Assembly: GCA_035560415.1 (NCBI GenBank)
Contig: DATMZG010000043.1
Span: 1-27,602, forward strand
Reading direction: 5' to 3'
DNA from: DATMXT01 sp035560415
GTDB lineage: Bacteria; Bacillota; Clostridia; Oscillospirales; Feifaniaceae
Length of the DNA: 27,602 nucleotides
Shown here: positions 15,932 to 24,267 of the stretch, in pieces
Position numbering within the stretch: the first letter of the stretch is position 1
Layout of the letters: each line of letters begins with the position of its first letter
Made by a program: the position numbers and the translations under genes
Notes under the pieces: model-generated
What the model saw: the letters and a program-made list of their open reading frames with translations, nothing else
What the model was told of the DNA's origin: nothing
The model's database searches: none

Positions 15932-17071
15932 CTACTTTGACATCAGTCCCGCGTGGGTGATGACAACTTCCACATTCGCCGTGAACTCGGCGTTTTGAAA
16001 AAGGTTGTCCCAGTTGGCGCCGATTTTCTCCCACAGCGCGTGGTCATCCATATAGAGCATGTTGCCGTAGCCGTAAATGTCGGCGCCGGGACTCTGTTGC
16101 ACTTTTTCAAAGACTTCCCGCATGCGCTGCTCCACGACCGCTTTGAGGCGTCCCTCAAGCGCCTGGCGCTGCGCGTCACTGCCCAGCTCCTGCCCCCGGA
16201 GCTCCACAATGCCGACCTCGAGGTTGACTTCGACTTTTATCGACACTTTGCCATCCCGATAGCTGACCTGTGGCCGGTTTTTGCACCGGTATATGGTCAC
16301 CGACACCTCCTGCGACGCGGGGTCGTCACTGTAGGGGAAGGAGAGGGGGCCGCCAATGCGGTCGTCGGTCGCAAGCAGAAAATACCGGGTCTCGTCGGGG
16401 GAGAGGAAGCCCGCCAGCTTGTCGCCCTTGAAAATGGCGAGGCCGTCGAGTTCCACGGCGTCGGCGCCCTCATTTTCAGTCAGGTGAAAGGCCGGCAAAA
16501 CGAGCTCCTTGCCCGGCGTCTCAATGAGGTTGTAGGCCTGGTACAACAGCACCTGCTTGGAGGTCGCCGACACCTGCTTGTCCTCGCCGATGATCTGGGC
16601 CATGTCGTAGGAGATGATGCGCTGGTCGGTTCCGGTCGACGTGATGAGGTCGGACGCCTTCTCCTCGAGCGAAACGATGAGGGAGAGGGTCTCTCTGGGC
16701 TCGGGATTGCGCAGAAAGCCGGTGACGAGGTCCCGGACGCCGACCTTTTCGGCAACCTCCCGGCTGATGATGATGGCCCGCGTATTGCCAAAGTACATTT
16801 TGTTGTAGAGCTTTTTCTTGGCGTTCCGCACGGCCTCGAAGACAGTCGGCCCCTCGGCGGTCACATAGACCGACTTGGAGCCGCTTCCGCCCTTCATGGT
16901 CGAGACGTCGATCAGCTCAAACGTGACCGTAAAGCCCTCGCCGTGCTCCCTCGCGTCGACGGCAAGGCCGGCCACGATGTTGAGCTCATCCATGCTCCGG
17001 TAGTCCCAGCAGCCACTGAGGAGAAATGAAAAGAGCAGCAGTGCGGCGGCAAGGGCCAGCTTTCGCCTCAT
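15932..17071 (-). CDS. Germinant-receptor C subunit, Ger(x)C-family lipoprotein
   Basis: A lipoprotein on the outer face of the spore inner membrane, needed for receptor function. The 379-residue protein starts with a basic, hydrophobic signal and lipobox LLSGC (lipidated Cys21), followed by the family hallmark WDYRSMDELNIVAGLAVD. The C-terminal third holds EVNLEVGIVEL and a long amphipathic helix (QRQALEGRLKAVVEQRM), as in Ger(x)C proteins. The ATG at 17071 overlaps the gerA-type stop as ATGA, and the signal peptide begins there; an in-frame start further upstream would bury it. The subunit order is A then C here. Confidence 0.92.
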   Translation of the reverse strand: MRRKLALAAALLLFSFLLSGCWDYRSMDELNIVAGLAVDAREHGEGFTVTFELIDVSTMKGGSGSKSVYVTAEGPTVFEAVRNAKKKLYNKMYFGNTRAIIISREVAEKVGVRDLVTGFLRNPEPRETLSLIVSLEEKASDLITSTGTDQRIISYDMAQIIGEDKQVSATSKQVLLYQAYNLIETPGKELVLPAFHLTENEGADAVELDGLAIFKGDKLAGFLSPDETRYFLLATDDRIGGPLSFPYSDDPASQEVSVTIYRCKNRPQVSYRDGKVSIKVEVNLEVGIVELRGQELGSDAQRQALEGRLKAVVEQRMREVFEKVQQSPGADIYGYGNMLYMDDHALWEKIGANWDNLFQNAEFTANVEVVITHAGLMSK

Positions 17072-18612
17072 TTTGACCCCTCTTCTCCGGCCCGCTGCCG
17101 GACCCGGTTTTTTGTGATGGCGCCCGGCCTCGTTTTCATGAGCCACCAGGGGGCTCTGATGGCGGTGTCCTTGAGGCGTTGAAAGCGCAGCTCCCGGTCG
17201 GGGGTCAGCTGCAGCACCCCGAAGGACTCGAGCTGCAGCATGTGGATGAGCAGCACCGACAGCCCTATGGTCAGCCCGAAAAAGCCGAAACCCGAGGCGA
17301 GGAGCAGCAGCGCGAACCGCAGCAGCACGACGGCCGAGCTCATGCGGGGGACGAGGAGGCTTGTGATGCCGGAGATCGCCGTCACAATGATCATGGTGGC
17401 CGACACGAGGTTGGCCTCGACGGCGGCGGAGCCCACGACCAAAGCCCCCACAATGCTCAGCGCCTGCCCGACGCCCAGCGGCATGCGCACGCCGGTCTCC
17501 CGCAAAATGTCGAACATGATGAGCAAAATGAAGGCCTCAAGCCCGGCCGGCATGGGCACGTTGTGGCTTTCGACCGCGATGTTGAGCATGAGGGGATTGG
17601 GGAGCATCTCGTGGTGATAGGCCACGACGGCGATGTAGAGCGCCGGCACCGTAATGGCCAGAAAGAAGCTCACAATGCGCAACATCCTTGAAAAAGAGGT
17701 GTAGTAATAGCCGAGGTAATAGTCCTCATTGCTCTGGAAATTTTCAATGAAAAGGTAGGGCACCGTCAGCACGACGGGGCTGCCGTCGACAAAGACGGCG
17801 ATGCGCCCCTCCAGCAGCTTGCCGGCCACGACGTCTGGCCGTTCGGTGTACCCCGCGGTGCGAAAGACGCTCCACTTCGCGTCCGAGATGAGCTCAATGA
17901 CGTAGTTGGTGTCGAGCAGGGCGTCGATGTCGATAGCGGAGAGTCTGCGGTAGAGCTCGTCCAGAATCTCGGGCCGGACAAGGCTCTCCATATAGACGAC
18001 GCAAAGCGAGGTGTTGCTCCTGCGGCCCTGGGTCTGGAACTTCATTTTCAGGTCGTTTGTGCGCAGCTTGCGGCGCACCAGGGCGAGATTTTGCAAAAGA
18101 GCCTCGCAAAAGCCCTCCCGCGGCCCGCTCAGAATTTTCTCCCCCTCCGGCTCCGACACCCCGCGGGTGGCAAACTGCTTTGTGTCCATGAGCAGCGCCT
18201 CGTCGCAGCCGTCGGCCAGCAAGAGGGAGTCGCCGTAGGAGAGCCCTTTGATAATCTCGTCTATGTCGCCGGTCCGCTGCACGCTGTTCACCTGGACAAT
18301 GCGGCTTTCAATGTGGGCGAGCAAATCGCCCTCCCCGCCGGCGGGAAGGGTCATGAGGGGCCGCAAAATAAAATCGTCGATGATTTCGGAGTTGACAAGT
18401 CCGTCGTAGAAAATAAAGCAGAGGGCGAGCCCCTTGCCTTCCGCCCCCGCTTCAAACCGGCGATAGCGGATGGGGTCGACGTCCTTGAACAGCTCTTTAA
18501 TGAGCCCGACGTCTTTGTCAAGCCCGCCGGCGAGCTTCTTGCCGGCATGCTTATTCTCCGTCGCCGCCCCGCCCGGCGCGGCTTTATTTGTTTTAAACCG
18601 TAAAAATCTCAT
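17068..18612 (-). CDS. Germinant-receptor A subunit, GerA family
   Basis: The A subunit, which forms the ion-conducting oligomer of GerA-type receptors in current models. The 514-residue protein has an N-terminal cytoplasmic domain (about 1-280) followed by a bundle of about five membrane segments. The family signature is clear: AFILLIMFDILRETGVRMP, GQALSIVGALVVGSAAVEANLVS and ITSLLVPRM, then a cytoplasmic tail. I chose ATG 18612 because TGAGGT precedes it; a TTG five codons upstream would overlap that site. It opens the operon A-C-D-B, which ends at the hairpin near 14470. Forespore (sigma-G) control is expected from the family. Confidence 0.94.
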   Translation of the reverse strand: MRFLRFKTNKAAPGGAATENKHAGKKLAGGLDKDVGLIKELFKDVDPIRYRRFEAGAEGKGLALCFIFYDGLVNSEIIDDFILRPLMTLPAGGEGDLLAHIESRIVQVNSVQRTGDIDEIIKGLSYGDSLLLADGCDEALLMDTKQFATRGVSEPEGEKILSGPREGFCEALLQNLALVRRKLRTNDLKMKFQTQGRRSNTSLCVVYMESLVRPEILDELYRRLSAIDIDALLDTNYVIELISDAKWSVFRTAGYTERPDVVAGKLLEGRIAVFVDGSPVVLTVPYLFIENFQSNEDYYLGYYYTSFSRMLRIVSFFLAITVPALYIAVVAYHHEMLPNPLMLNIAVESHNVPMPAGLEAFILLIMFDILRETGVRMPLGVGQALSIVGALVVGSAAVEANLVSATMIIVTAISGITSLLVPRMSSAVVLLRFALLLLASGFGFFGLTIGLSVLLIHMLQLESFGVLQLTPDRELRFQRLKDTAIRAPWWLMKTRPGAITKNRVRQRAGEEGSK

Positions 18613-18682
18613 AGCGTCTGACCTCAACCGACCAAAATTAGCGCTGCGGCGCTCTTGTCATTATCTTGGCCAGATGCCCCCA

Positions 18683-18710
18683 AAATATGCCATGCCAGGG
18701 GAATTTTGCT
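18683..18710 (-). promoter_or_regulatory. Weak sigma-G-like promoter candidate before the ger operon
   Basis: On the - strand AGCAAA (18705-18710), 15 bases, and CATATTT (18683-18689) resemble the forespore pattern (TGNATA, CATANTA) in 4 of 6 and 6 of 7 places. Placement about 70 bases before the start codon fits, but the -35 and spacing are poor. Confidence 0.25.
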
Positions 18711-18761
18711 GTCGCGGCGGTCTTGCCGAAAAGTCGGTCGGCATCTTTACGCGCAGGGAAA

Positions 18762-19802
18762 TTATTCGCTTGCCCGAAGCCGGCTGTTTTCGGGGGAGAG
18801 TTTTAAATTTTTCCAATCGTCTGTGAGCAGGCTCGTTTCCCGCCACGCCCCGTTTTCCGAAACGTACTCGTGGAGCAGAATGTCGTATCCGTTTGTCAGC
18901 CGCACAAACTCGAACCGGTAGCTTTTTCCGCCGCCCGACGCGTAGACGTCTATCAAGCCGCCCTTGTGTTCAACCCGGTCGATGCGGTCAATGAGTTTCA
19001 GGTTGTTGCCGTAGACGATTTCCACGACGGCCTCAGCCAGATACGACCAGCCGTGGAGCGGCGCGCAGAGGAAGTCCTCCGGAATATAGTCGACCGCCGC
19101 GATTTTAAAGCCTTCGTCAGGGTCCTCTTCGGCCGTAATCAGCCCGTAATGGTAGGCAAACCCGCTGCCCTCGGAAGCGCCCCTGTCGGGGTCCATTTTT
19201 TCTCCGGTGACGGTCTCGAGCTCGACCATATAGTATTTCGTGCCGGCCGGCGTTTCGGGCGGCGCGTAAGCCGGGTACAGCTTCAAAAGCGTCGTGTACC
19301 CGGTGCCGGCAAAGGAATTCTCAAACGCTTCGAGCGTCATAGTCTCTTGCGCCCCGTCCGTCAGCAGCTCGTAGGCGTAGGGGTAGGGCAGGCGCGACCA
19401 CCCGACGGTGCCGCATCCGCCCCAGTAGCCGACCATGTTCGAGGCCTCCCGCAAAATCCCGTAGTAGGCGAGAATCAGGTCCTCCGGGTCTTCAAATTTC
19501 TTTGTGATGAGGGGCTCCTCGTCATTCGCTTTCTCGAAGTCCTTAAAAGAATACGGGTTCGGGTAGGGGAGCGCCTTTGAGGGGCGCCGGAAACGCTCGT
19601 CGGTGTCCTCCTCCTCGCTGACCGTGCGCACCGAGCCGTCCGGCTCGCTCGCCTGCGCGCAAAGCCTGCCGCCCGCAAACAGGTTTTCAGCGGATGTTCC
19701 GGGCGGGCTTATGAGGCCGGGCAGCGCAAGGACACAGACAAACCCGAGCAAAACCACGCAGACGACCGCGAGCAGGTACTTTTTACTCAGCTTGAGCACC
19801 AT
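18762..19802 (-). CDS. Secreted or membrane-anchored protein of unknown function
   Basis: I do not recognise the family. The 346-residue protein begins with a basic stretch and one hydrophobic helix (about 8-30: YLLAVVCVVLLGFVCVLALPG), then an acidic, proline-rich linker (about 55-85), then a globular domain rich in aromatic residues with a repeated Tyr/Pro pattern (PYPYAYELL). There is no lipobox. The ATG follows GAGGGGGGA. It ends 149 bases before the gerA-type gene, on the same strand, and no strong terminator separates them, so read-through into the ger operon is possible. A spore or surface role is only a guess from position. Confidence 0.75.
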   Translation of the reverse strand: MVLKLSKKYLLAVVCVVLLGFVCVLALPGLISPPGTSAENLFAGGRLCAQASEPDGSVRTVSEEEDTDERFRRPSKALPYPNPYSFKDFEKANDEEPLITKKFEDPEDLILAYYGILREASNMVGYWGGCGTVGWSRLPYPYAYELLTDGAQETMTLEAFENSFAGTGYTTLLKLYPAYAPPETPAGTKYYMVELETVTGEKMDPDRGASEGSGFAYHYGLITAEEDPDEGFKIAAVDYIPEDFLCAPLHGWSYLAEAVVEIVYGNNLKLIDRIDRVEHKGGLIDVYASGGGKSYRFEFVRLTNGYDILLHEYVSENGAWRETSLLTDDWKNLKLSPENSRLRASE

Positions 19803-19882
19803 GACGGTTCCCCCCTCAGATGCGTTTATAGGGTCTTCTCCACACTATATCGCCGCCCGGATAAAAAAAGACATGGCCCCTC

Positions 19883-19923
19883 AAAAATGAAAAGACCCGC
19901 TTCCCCATATGGGGAAGCGGGTC
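19883..19923 (-). terminator. Terminator of the surface-glycan operon
   Basis: A perfect 13-base stem, GACCCGCTTCCCC (19894-19906) with its complement (19911-19923), loop ATAT. On the - strand it is followed by TTTTCATTTTT. It lies 32 bases after the last glycosyltransferase gene. Confidence 0.88.
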
Positions 19924-19955
19924 ACATAATATGTTCATTCGCAAAAACGCATCGG

Positions 19956-20807
19956 TCAAAGGCTTTTCTTCTCCGCACCGCATAAAAAATGATATTGACT
20001 ACTAAAAAAAGCTTTTTGAGTCGGGTTGGCGTGGAGCCTGCCAAGGTATTTCTGACCCATCAGCCCGTACTGTCTGATCAGTCCTACATAGTTCTGGATG
20101 CAATCATCCAGTCCCAGGCGCTGGGCCGCCACTTCGTGATAGACGACCGAGTTGTAATTGATCTTGGGCTGCCAGTCTGCCCGCGTTCCGTAATAGAGGT
20201 AGTAGCCAAGCAGCAGGCTGTCGTCCTCATAGCACTGGTTCCCCTGCAAATACGCCAGGTCATATCCCCCCACTTCCCGCAGGATTTTACTGTTGTGGAT
20301 ACATGGGTGGACAAAGCCCGGAACAATTTTGTCCTGCCGCAAACGCAGCAAAAACGGGGCCCACTTCCCGGGTTCCCGGGGCAGCGCATGGACTTCTCCG
20401 GGCAAGGCGGCGCATTGCCCCAGGCCGTCGACGATTCCGCTGCTGATCACCGGCTCGTCGCTGTGCCCCAGATAGTCGAGCAGGCTGTTTTCCCAACCGG
20501 GGGGGAAAATCATATCCAGATGGAGTTCGCTGATAAACTTGGTTTTGGGGGCCTTGCTCCAGATATATTCAAAACACCGCTGTCTGCCCGCAACGATGCC
20601 GATGTTTTTGCCCTCGCCGAGAATCGTGCACTCCAAATCGTACTTCGACACCAGCCGGGACAGTTCGTCGTTTGAAAGGCAGCCTTGGTTGTAAATAACG
20701 GTGTTTTTATGCGCGCTGTCCGCGAGGGATTCCAGACACCGCCTCGCCTGTGCGAGGTCGGCCGCGTAATGGTCCCTTCGAATAAAGAATAGCAGTGTGT
20801 GAACCAT
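19956..20807 (-). CDS. Glycosyltransferase, probable GT-A fold (GT2-like)
   Basis: A 283-residue cytoplasmic transferase. The pattern of an N-terminal nucleotide-binding half, a metal-binding motif at the end of a beta strand (FISELHLDM, 91-99, so HLD rather than the usual DxD) and a downstream acidic pair in CYEDDSLLLGYYL suggests an inverting GT-A enzyme. Donor and acceptor cannot be named. The ATG follows AGGAG by eight bases. It is the last gene of a four-gene set with another glycosyltransferase, a pyruvyl transferase and a CgeB-like protein, followed by a terminator. Confidence in the fold is moderate; confidence that it is a real gene is high. Confidence 0.75.
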   Translation of the reverse strand: MVHTLLFFIRRDHYAADLAQARRCLESLADSAHKNTVIYNQGCLSNDELSRLVSKYDLECTILGEGKNIGIVAGRQRCFEYIWSKAPKTKFISELHLDMIFPPGWENSLLDYLGHSDEPVISSGIVDGLGQCAALPGEVHALPREPGKWAPFLLRLRQDKIVPGFVHPCIHNSKILREVGGYDLAYLQGNQCYEDDSLLLGYYLYYGTRADWQPKINYNSVVYHEVAAQRLGLDDCIQNYVGLIRQYGLMGQKYLGRLHANPTQKAFFSSQYHFLCGAEKKSL

Positions 20808-20865
20808 CTTCTAAACTCCTGCGAAATCGTTGCGATTTGAGGCACGGCAGCAGGGCCGGACCCTA

Positions 20866-21975
20866 TTATTTATCAATTCCGAACTCCAGCAACTTTTTTT
20901 GAACTTCCTCAAAGCGCCGTTCCCATGTCTGATTTTCAAGCCACGCACCGACCTCTTCCCGCGGGAATACGGTCACTCCTTTCAAGGCTTGCTCCACCTG
21001 CTCAAGAAACTGCGCATGGGTTGTGCCGATTTGGACTCCGGGAATATTCCGGACCTCCGGCAGGTCGGTCGACACCACCGGCTTTCCCGCCGCAAGGTAT
21101 TCGTACACCTTGATGGGGTTGGCGGCGAGGGTGACCGTATTGATTTTAAACGGAATGATGCAAACTGTGCTGTGGCAAAAATAGGCCGGCAGGACGTCAT
21201 AGGGGCGGTGGCCGATATAGCGGATGTTCGGGACGGATTTATTGACGGTGGCGTTGAATTCGGCTCCGACGATGGCGACCATCGCCTCCGGGAATGCCCG
21301 GGCGGTTTCCTCCACCAGCTCCGCATCCACCCAGTCGGCCCAGGCGCCGCTGAACAAAATCACCGGCCCCGTGTGTTCCTGAAATTCCGCCGGGACGGGA
21401 CACTCCCCACCCCCTTGAAACCGCTCCAGCGCACAGCCGTTGGGCGCAAGGCAGACGGGCTTTCCGGGATAACCTTCTTCAATGTGTGCTTGCAGCACCT
21501 GCGCGGTGGTGACCACCATATTGGCCGTCTCCACCATGCCGTGCAAGTAGGGTTGCCATGCCGGAAAATCATCCAAGTAATCGTATATGACAAAATCCGG
21601 TCTGTAACCGCTGATCAGCGGATACAGCTTTGACCAGGAGCACCAGACCAGAATCTTTTTTCCATGTGCTTTCAAAAGCGGAATGCTCTCTTTAATAAAG
21701 CTGCTGTTGTTGTGAATCAACGTCAGATTTTTGTCGAGCTGCGCGCTCAGACAGTCCTTTTTTTGGGTCATGTTGCAGTAATACACGGGATAGCCGTACC
21801 GGGCAAACTGTTCCATCATCTGCTGAGGGCGCTGCTTCATCCAGTTCCAATTGATGGTGGGCGGATAGATGACCACCGTATTTGCGTCTGGAATCGGCAC
21901 CTGCCCCAGGGAGATATCGCTCGGTTTAAAAAACAGGGGGAAGAGTTCCTTAAAATAGGTGAAAGGGCTGTTCAA
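20866..21975 (-). CDS. Glycosyltransferase, GT-B fold (GT1/GT4-like, TuaH-related)
   Basis: A 369-residue protein with two Rossmann-like halves. The C-terminal half carries the donor-binding pattern NPIKVYEYLAAGKPVV (286-301) followed by STDLPEV, typical of GT4-type enzymes. The N-terminal half has WNWMKQRPQQMMEQFARYG and a YDYLDDF segment, as in TuaH-like transferases of cell-wall polymers. The start is TTG, supported by AGGAGGGG five bases before it. The gap from the pyruvyl transferase stop is 11 bases, so they are co-transcribed. Substrates are unknown; teichuronic-acid-like or spore-surface glycans are possible (inference from context). Confidence 0.85.
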   Translation of the reverse strand: MNSPFTYFKELFPLFFKPSDISLGQVPIPDANTVVIYPPTINWNWMKQRPQQMMEQFARYGYPVYYCNMTQKKDCLSAQLDKNLTLIHNNSSFIKESIPLLKAHGKKILVWCSWSKLYPLISGYRPDFVIYDYLDDFPAWQPYLHGMVETANMVVTTAQVLQAHIEEGYPGKPVCLAPNGCALERFQGGGECPVPAEFQEHTGPVILFSGAWADWVDAELVEETARAFPEAMVAIVGAEFNATVNKSVPNIRYIGHRPYDVLPAYFCHSTVCIIPFKINTVTLAANPIKVYEYLAAGKPVVSTDLPEVRNIPGVQIGTTHAQFLEQVEQALKGVTVFPREEVGAWLENQTWERRFEEVQKKLLEFGIDK

Positions 21976-21986
21976 CTTCGCCCCTC

Positions 21987-22973
21987 CTAACTTCGGATGA
22001 GGTTTGCCGCAGCTTTTTCCCTCATGACTCCGGCCTTTTCCGAAAGCTCGGCCCGCAGGGCTTCCCGCCGGCCCAGCAGGTCGTCGATTTCGGCGCTTTC
22101 CGGCACACGGTCAAAATAGAGCGCGCCGAGCTCCAGCTCCTCGGCCAGATACTTAACTTTCGGCGTACTTTTGAGGAGTATCGCCGGGACTCCGTGGCTG
22201 ATGGCGACAAGCCCGGCGTGCAGCCGGCTGGTGACGACGATATCCGCCGCCCCCAGAAAAGACGCCTTTTTGTGGAGGCTGACGGCGTCCGGCAGGATGA
22301 GCCGTCTGGGCGTGCTCAGGACGTTGTAATAGGCGTCGTCCGACATATCCTGCATGGAGAGCGTGCAAATAGTGTGTGGAGTTTGCAGGCCGGACAGGGA
22401 GCTTGAAAGGCCCTGCGCGAAATTTGCCGCGTAGCGGTTGATGTCCACCAGCAGAATCTTTCCGCCATAGACGTAGCGGAACGGCTCCGCCCGGTAATTC
22501 CAGATGGCCTCCGGCACCGCGTCGCAGCTCAGCCCGAAATATTCGTTTGCAAGCCGGCTGTCCTGCGCGGTGCGCACGGTCACGTCGCAGGCCCCGCTCA
22601 AAATGAGACCGAGTTCCCGGCGGGCGGCCTCGGACACCGCGCGGGCGTCAATTCCCACGCGGCTGAAGATATAGGGCGCCGTGACTCCCTCCAGCAAAAA
22701 GTTGAAATAATTTGCGCCTAAAAACACAAGGCCGCCGCCGCCGATGATAATCAAATCAAAAGTGTTGAGTGCCCGCCGGTATCCTTCCAGACCCAGGGGG
22801 TCGGCGAGTACGAGCGGATACTCGGTTTCATAATACAGATACGGAAGTCCCCCGCTGAAAACGGTGATCTCCGCATCTTCTTTTTGTCGTTTTAGCAGCT
22901 TCAACATCTCCAGCAGATTCAGCTCATCCCCGAGATTGTTGTGTCCGTAATAGCCGATGACTGCGATTTTCAA
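21987..22973 (-). CDS. Polysaccharide pyruvyl transferase family protein (CsaB-like)
   Basis: The family transfers the enolpyruvyl group of PEP to a sugar of a cell-surface polymer, giving a ketal-pyruvate that adds negative charge and, in CsaB systems, anchors SLH-domain proteins. The 328-residue protein has the N-terminal GYYGHNNLGDE (7-17), a Gly-rich IIIGGGGLVF (about 75-84), and the hallmark SRLHAGLVAISHGVPAI in the C-terminal half. The start is TTG, with AAAGGGG about eight bases upstream. It lies 14 bases after the CgeB-like gene. PEP would be available from PEP carboxykinase, but that gene's presence elsewhere in the window is probably coincidence. Confidence 0.92.
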   Translation of the reverse strand: MKIAVIGYYGHNNLGDELNLLEMLKLLKRQKEDAEITVFSGGLPYLYYETEYPLVLADPLGLEGYRRALNTFDLIIIGGGGLVFLGANYFNFLLEGVTAPYIFSRVGIDARAVSEAARRELGLILSGACDVTVRTAQDSRLANEYFGLSCDAVPEAIWNYRAEPFRYVYGGKILLVDINRYAANFAQGLSSSLSGLQTPHTICTLSMQDMSDDAYYNVLSTPRRLILPDAVSLHKKASFLGAADIVVTSRLHAGLVAISHGVPAILLKSTPKVKYLAEELELGALYFDRVPESAEIDDLLGRREALRAELSEKAGVMREKAAANLIRS

Positions 22974-22987
22974 AGAAATTCCCCTTT

Positions 22988-23923
22988 CTACAATGAGTGA
23001 ATGATATCGCCGGCCCGCTGTGCGTATGTGTGCTCGGCGTAAACGAGGCGCTGTCCGCTTTCGGCGATTTTTCTGCGCTCGCCGGGATGAGTGAGGTAAA
23101 ACTCCATCAGCTCTATGGTTTCCTCATAACCGGAGGAGGAGACCAGATGGATGTGGTTTCGAAACATCGTTTCAATGGCCAGTGTCCGCTGCGTGAGGAA
23201 AAAGCCCCCGCAGGCGAGTATTTCAAAGGTGCGCATGGACTGCATGGTGCGGGACTTTGTAATCGAATGCACCCCTAAGATGATTTTTGAAGAAGAATAG
23301 GCCAAAACGCTTTTCTCGTGGGCCAGATATCCCTTGTCATATTCCTCCGGAAGGTTAAATGAATGCCGGGGGTTCCTCCAGTCAAACCCGTAGACCTCCA
23401 GCTTCATTTTCCGATCGATAAACGGCTGCAGAATATAGCCGTATGCCGCGCGCCGCTCCGGAAAAACATTGTAATTGTTGCCCACATGGACGGCGTCCAG
23501 CTGCGCAAAATGCGGGTCGGGCGGGTAGGTGCGATAATAGTCCGGGTCGGCGGCAAAGGGCACACAGATGGCCTTATAGCCGTTTTTATGATAATTTTCA
23601 AGGCTTTCAATGTCCGGGGTCAGGGTCAGGACAGACCGTTTCGCCCATTCCATCGCCAGCGTCCCGTTGGCAATGGGGTCTTCCACGGCCCAGAAGATGT
23701 GCGCGATATCCCGCTTATCCAAAACCGGAAAGACGAACCGCTTTGTATCCACACCGCCCTCCGTGAAGACGAAGTCGGGGCGAAAGGCCTCTATTTTTTT
23801 CTCCAGACCCGAAGGGCTGTGCTCACTGAGCTCCAGGCGGTCCGTTGTCCAGCCTTGCTTTTCAAATCCCGGCTGCATCCCGTATTTGATCATCGGGGAT
23901 GGGTTGGTAAAGAGTATTTTCAT
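22988..23923 (-). CDS. CgeB-like glycosyltransferase (spore maturation family)
   Basis: A 311-residue protein resembling CgeB and DUF3880-type glycosyltransferases: N-terminal MKILFTNPS, a FVFTEGGVD strand-loop, FWAVEDP and the C-terminal SMRTFEILACGGFFLTQRT segment followed by a helix typical of Glyco_trans_1_2 domains. In Bacillus subtilis cgeB is a sigma-K gene that affects the outermost spore layer. I placed the start at ATG 23923 from the family N-terminus; its Shine-Dalgarno AAGGAGG lies 29 bases away with a hairpin between. An in-frame ATG at 24022 (GGAAGA upstream) is the alternative and would add 33 residues that look unlike the family. It is first in the glycan operon. Confidence 0.85.
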   Translation of the reverse strand: MKILFTNPSPMIKYGMQPGFEKQGWTTDRLELSEHSPSGLEKKIEAFRPDFVFTEGGVDTKRFVFPVLDKRDIAHIFWAVEDPIANGTLAMEWAKRSVLTLTPDIESLENYHKNGYKAICVPFAADPDYYRTYPPDPHFAQLDAVHVGNNYNVFPERRAAYGYILQPFIDRKMKLEVYGFDWRNPRHSFNLPEEYDKGYLAHEKSVLAYSSSKIILGVHSITKSRTMQSMRTFEILACGGFFLTQRTLAIETMFRNHIHLVSSSGYEETIELMEFYLTHPGERRKIAESGQRLVYAEHTYAQRAGDIIHSL

Positions 23924-23959
23924 TCTTATGACTGCGCTTCGGGAGAAGCGCGCCTCCTT
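23924..23959 (-). promoter_or_regulatory. Structured ribosome-binding site of the CgeB-like gene
   Basis: On the - strand AAGGAGG (23953-23959) is followed after one base by a perfect seven-base hairpin, GCGCTTC-TCCC-GAAGCGC (23934-23951), then ten bases and the ATG. If the hairpin folds, the effective distance from site to start is about 11 bases. Confidence 0.4.
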
Positions 23960-24133
23960 TTTCGAGGGTTGGCGTGCCTTTGTGAGGCAAAATCGGATGT
24001 TTTGGCGCTCAAAACTCGTCATTTCATCAATTTATCTTCCGGGCCGGCCTGCGCAGTTATGCCATAAGCGCTTTCACGTGAGGGTGGAAAAGTGTCATCA
24101 CGGCCGCCTGAAGATATCAGCGGCATAACACTT

Positions 24134-24162
24134 TATTCTATGAACCCATCAGGGGTAGTGTT
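24134..24162 (-). promoter_or_regulatory. Sigma-K-type promoter of the surface-glycan operon
   Basis: On the - strand AACA (24159-24162), exactly 16 bases, then CATAGAATA (24134-24142) match the mother-cell sigma-K pattern mACm-N16-CATAnnnTA at every defined position. The -10 also fits sigma-E, but no sigma-E -35 is seen. It lies between the upstream terminator and the CgeB-like gene, whose Bacillus relative is sigma-K dependent. Confidence 0.6.
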
Positions 24163-24224
24163 AAGGAATGGCCGTATTGAAAAACCATGTGATTTCCACG
24201 TCAAGCGAAGCCGCAGGCAATGCC

Positions 24225-24267
24225 GAAAAGAAAAGAGGCTCTCTGCTTTTACGGGCAAAGACCCTCT
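24225..24267 (-). terminator. Terminator of the small membrane protein gene
   Basis: On the - strand a 12-pair stem with one G-G mismatch and one G-T pair (24234-24246 with 24255-24267, eight-base loop) is followed by TTTCTTTTC. It lies about 145 bases after the gene. Confidence 0.7.

Noticed and set aside
15953..17029. Long + strand reading frame opposite the gerC-type gene
   Set aside because: The - strand frame has a lipobox, the WDYRSMDEL hallmark and a good ribosome-binding site. The opposite frame is a result of high GC and has no recognisable content.
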